Shown here: in pieces, positions 59,400 to 59,550 of the stretch
Layout: every line of letters begins with the position of its first letter
Position numbering within the stretch: position 1 is the stretch's first letter
Source: Clostridia bacterium
Lineage (GTDB): Bacteria > Bacillota > Clostridia > Oscillospirales > Acutalibacteraceae
NCBI GenBank assembly: GCA_017517135.1
Contig: JAFXAK010000033.1
Span: forward strand, 1-59,550
Length of the DNA stretch: 59,550 nt
Reading direction: 5' to 3'
Made by a program: the position numbers and the translations under genes
Notes under the pieces: model-generated
The model's database searches: none
What the model was told of the DNA's origin: nothing
The model's input: the letters and a program-made list of their open reading frames with translations, nothing else

Positions 59400-59550
59400 T
59401 TGTAAAAACTTTGATATAATCCCCTTAAAGTAGACACTTGAAATAACAAAAAAGTTTCAAGACTACTTTAAGGGGATTTTTTTATGTCAAAAGAAAAAAT
59501 AAGTTATGAGCAAAAATTAGAAACAGTATTGCAATATATAAACGGAAATA
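59400..59550 (+). mobile_element. Left end of an IS3-family-like insertion sequence (truncated by window)
   Basis: CCCCTTAAAGTAG (59421-59433) and CTACTTTAAGGGG (59463-59475) form a perfect 13-bp hairpin just before a transposase-like start codon, with a T-run after it. Such a structure can protect an element from outside transcription. The exact left end is not defined without the right end. Confidence 0.65.
59484..59550 (+). CDS. IS3-type transposase OrfA-like, N-terminus only
   Basis: 22 codons are visible: SKEKISYEQKLETVLQYING, the start of a helix-turn-helix OrfA of the IS3 group, where YEQKLExVxxYIxG is common. The gene continues past the window. There is no clear AGGAGG, only AAGGGGA about 10 nt upstream. 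Assignment rests on a short N-terminus and the adjacent hairpin. Confidence 0.7.
   Translation, partial: MSKEKISYEQKLETVLQYINGN

Overview
The window looks like a chromosomal segment from a Gram-positive gut-type anaerobe, most likely a Clostridia member near Ruminococcaceae/Oscillospiraceae. The grounds are the moderately low GC, AGGAGG-type ribosome binding sites, an asparagine T-box leader, BlaI/BlaR-type and LytTR regulators, a CGAAC-N4-GTTTG SOS box before recA, BspA-type leucine-rich-repeat and GLUG-repeat surface proteins, and the family mix. The species cannot be named from sequence alone. Housekeeping blocks (asnS-asnA; recA-recX-rimO-pgsA-deaminase; yebC-like gene and lgt) alternate with accessory modules.

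Layout. 1-3000: the start of a BspA-like surface protein divergent from a small XRE regulator; an AIM24/PspC/small-membrane-protein operon; a sialate-O-acetylesterase remnant. 3000-11850: a condensation-domain-like protein with a GH3-type adenylate-forming enzyme (minus strand), then an AgrA/AgrC-like two-component pair and two ABC exporter half-molecules (plus strand). 11900-18000: RhuM-like protein, secreted GLUG protein behind a large palindrome and a terminator-like hairpin, B12-binding radical SAM enzyme, DUF4160/DUF2442 pair. 18000-24200: BlaI repressor with tandem operators, a 1589-residue BlaR1-like metallopeptidase, and a HigBA/RelE-like toxin-antitoxin pair flanked by matching hairpins. 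24275-27447: acyl carrier protein, a second condensation-like protein and an AMP ligase. 27600-33540: T-box, asnS, asnA, a small membrane protein, a DUF3990-HTH module with paired operators, an SGNH hydrolase. 33700-40700: recA block, Thr/Pro/Glu-rich surface protein, metal chaperone and P1B ATPase. 40900-50950: two P-loop proteins, a second DUF3990 module with DUF3791-type partners, a hexosaminidase/GlcNAc-kinase/phosphoesterase cluster, lgt, yebC-like gene. 51276-57614: a restriction-modification and defence block. 57790-59550: a DUF6472 protein, an FAD oxidoreductase and the left end of an IS3-type element.

How the genes may work together. The two condensation-like proteins (3027-4427 and 24509-25894) are clear paralogues. 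Each sits beside a different adenylate-forming enzyme (GH3 type or AMP ligase plus carrier protein), which suggests two small acyl/aminoacyl-conjugating pathways with no NRPS megasynthase. The sensor pair and exporters next to the first could sense and secrete a product; that is inference. The defence block joins a C protein, a fused C5-cytosine/N6-adenine methyltransferase, an HNH endonuclease and an unknown protein to a DUF262 + HEPN pair. The methyltransferase/HNH combination fits a type IIS system with an asymmetric site.

Non-coding structure is rich. Two 140-bp REPIN-like elements (6343-6482 and 40732-40871) have diverged in sequence while keeping all their stems perfectly paired. Fragments of the same family flank the toxin-antitoxin locus. 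Three other unrelated palindromic elements lie at 13109-13226, 48717-48862 and 49999-50206.
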